DNA of 64,000 nucleotides from Paraflavitalea soli (GTDB taxonomy: Bacteria > Bacteroidota > Bacteroidia > Chitinophagales > Chitinophagaceae), in contig NZ_CP032157.1 in the NCBI RefSeq assembly GCF_003555545.1, positions 7,568,546 to 7,632,545 of the forward strand, read 5' to 3'. The position numbers and the translations under genes were made by a program. Positions 62,878 through 64,000 of the stretch are shown piece after piece; the first letter of the stretch is position 1; each line of letters starts with the position of its first letter. The notes below the pieces were generated by a model that was given only the letters and a program-made list of their open reading frames with translations, did no database searches and was not told the origin of the DNA.

Positions 62878-63999
62878 ATGTCTGAATCAATGGCTCAATT
62901 ACCGGGATTGTTTATATTCCTTTTCCTGATGGCGGGAACGCAGGGGATCATTTTATCCGTTGTATTGTGGCGGCATAAAAGCAATCGCCTTCAGAATCAG
63001 CTGCTGGCCTGGCTGGTGCTGATGTTTTCCATCAGTCTCTTCTTTTTCATCCTTACCAATATCTCCGCCTATTATGATCACCCGTTGTATCCGGGTGTTA
63101 CGGCGGGCTGGATCGTAGGCACCGCGGCGGCTAATTTTCTCCTGATGTACCTGCGCGCCTGCTTTGGCCTGCCGGCTATGCCCCGTCGGGCTGTGCTGTA
63201 CTGGCTGCCCACGGCATTTTTCATCGTATTGATGGTGGCCAGGTATATGATAGGCCCCGGTGTGGCCGCCAATTTTATTGCCTACGGCTGGGTAGGCCTG
63301 GGTTATGTTGTTGGCATGACGGCCTGGTGTTATTATAAGTTCCACCTCTATGCTTCCCGGGGTACAGTTGTCCAAAGCAGCCGGAAAACCAAGCGTTACC
63401 TGCGGTGGATATTGTTGTTCTTTGCTACGTATTCCGTGGTACAGATAACCGGCTTTACACTGTATCATTACATCCCTTCGGTTGTTTCCCTGTATGTGTC
63501 GGTATTGGTTAAGCTACTCACTACGATAGGTATCTATGCCATTGCCTACCTCAATGTGCAATATGCTCACCAGGTGGCGCCGGTCATGATGGCCATGCCG
63601 GTGGAGCCGGCAGAGAAATATAAGTTCTCCAGCCTGGATGAAGACACCGCCCTGCTGATCCGCGAGCAATTGCTGGCCCTGGTAGAAAGGGACAAAATAT
63701 ACCTGCAGCGTGATCTGATGCAAAAGGATGTGGCCGACAAACTGGGCACTTCCGTTCATTATTTATCCCAGGTGCTTAATGAACGGATGGAGGTAAGCTT
63801 TCCTGATTTTGTGAACAGGCTGCGAATAGAGGAAGCCAAAAGGATGCTTTCGGCAGGAGATGATAGTAAGATAGAGTCCATTGCGCTGGATACGGGGTTT
63901 AACAACAAGGTATCCTTTAATAAATCTTTTAAGAAGTTTACAGGTCTTACACCCTCTCAATACAAAATGCAGGCGCAGAAACTAAGCGATCGGGTATAA
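62878..63999 (+). CDS. AraC-family regulator with N-terminal multi-pass membrane domain
   Basis: 373 residues, complete with its stop at 63997-63999. Six or seven hydrophobic segments occupy about 8-230 (GLFIFLFLMAGTQGIILSVVLW, LLAWLVLMFSISLFFFIL, YWLPTAFFIVLMVARYM, WILLFFATYSVVQITGF, VLVKLLTTIGIYAIAYL). The cytoplasmic C-terminus carries an AraC/XylS double helix-turn-helix at about 270-365 (LMQKDVADKLGTSVHYLSQVLNERM, IESIALDTGFNNKVSFNKSFKKFTGLTPSQYK). Such proteins sense a membrane or external signal and bind DNA directly as one-component regulators. Ligand unknown. Confidence 0.87.
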   Translation: MSESMAQLPGLFIFLFLMAGTQGIILSVVLWRHKSNRLQNQLLAWLVLMFSISLFFFILTNISAYYDHPLYPGVTAGWIVGTAAANFLLMYLRACFGLPAMPRRAVLYWLPTAFFIVLMVARYMIGPGVAANFIAYGWVGLGYVVGMTAWCYYKFHLYASRGTVVQSSRKTKRYLRWILLFFATYSVVQITGFTLYHYIPSVVSLYVSVLVKLLTTIGIYAIAYLNVQYAHQVAPVMMAMPVEPAEKYKFSSLDEDTALLIREQLLALVERDKIYLQRDLMQKDVADKLGTSVHYLSQVLNERMEVSFPDFVNRLRIEEAKRMLSAGDDSKIESIALDTGFNNKVSFNKSFKKFTGLTPSQYKMQAQKLSDRV

Positions 64000-64000
64000 A

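Noticed and set aside
1-64000. CRISPR arrays, rRNA operons, tRNA genes, prophage genes
   Set aside because: No regularly spaced direct repeats, rRNA-like stretches, foldable tRNAs or phage structural genes were recognised on reading either strand; tRNAs could be missed without a covariance search.

Overview
The window looks like chromosomal DNA from a member of the Bacteroidota, most probably a Chitinophagaceae-type bacterium (inference from gene content; no rRNA or marker tree is available here). The grounds are: a SprA-type type IX secretion (T9SS) translocon, proteins ending in T9SS type A and type B sorting domains, three SusC/SusD outer-membrane pairs, menaquinone made by the futalosine route, and several -7 boxes of the Bacteroidota form TAnnTTTG. 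No rRNA, tRNA, CRISPR array, prophage or intact insertion sequence was seen.

Layout. 1-5 kb: end of a T9SS cargo protein, a long gene-poor stretch, a NarL-type response regulator, a class IV aminotransferase and a photolyase. 5-8.4 kb: futalosine genes mqnD/mqnB on the minus strand, then two tandem 6-pyruvoyltetrahydropterin-synthase paralogues and folE on the plus strand (pterin branch from GTP). 8.6-12.7 kb: fabD, a small lipoprotein, and a minus-strand run fabH, trans-sulfuration PLP enzyme, GNAT acetyltransferase. 13-21.6 kb: ruvA followed directly by the 2399-residue SprA, then a small OM barrel. 21.7-34.8 kb: almost all minus strand: a secreted protein, an SDR, a type B T9SS cargo protein, an alpha/beta hydrolase, a DUF4105 membrane protein, guaB, dprA, a PorE-like OmpA protein, queE and folD. 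34.8-37.7 kb: two translationally coupled outer-membrane barrel genes, the second with ComEA-like helix-hairpin-helix repeats. 38-54 kb: three consecutive SusC/SusD units (the middle one with an extra DUF1735 lipoprotein), each closed by a clear terminator where one can be seen. 54-61 kb: housekeeping genes (DUF3467 protein, radC, prs, rplY, pth, FAH-family enzyme, fused 2-oxoacid dehydrogenase E1). 61-64 kb: an IS1595-type transposase-derived protein that has lost its catalytic residues, an orphan LytTR regulator and a membrane-anchored AraC-type regulator.

How the genes fit together. The secretion theme recurs (SprA, PorE-like protein, PorV/PorQ-like barrel, two cargo proteins). Pterin/folate/deazaguanine chemistry is represented by folE, two PTPS genes, queE and folD. 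Lipid synthesis is represented by fabD and fabH. The Sus units have no glycoside hydrolase, sigma factor or anti-sigma gene beside them, so their ligand cannot be told from context.

I found no single obvious undescribed system. The observations I would follow up first are: the coupled barrel/HhH-barrel pair, the catalytically eroded but intact transposase-derived gene, start codons lying directly against the -7 box at guaB, folD and queE, a cluster of TTGCACTG elements between queE and folD, and a small co-varying hairpin at the same offset in all three susC genes.
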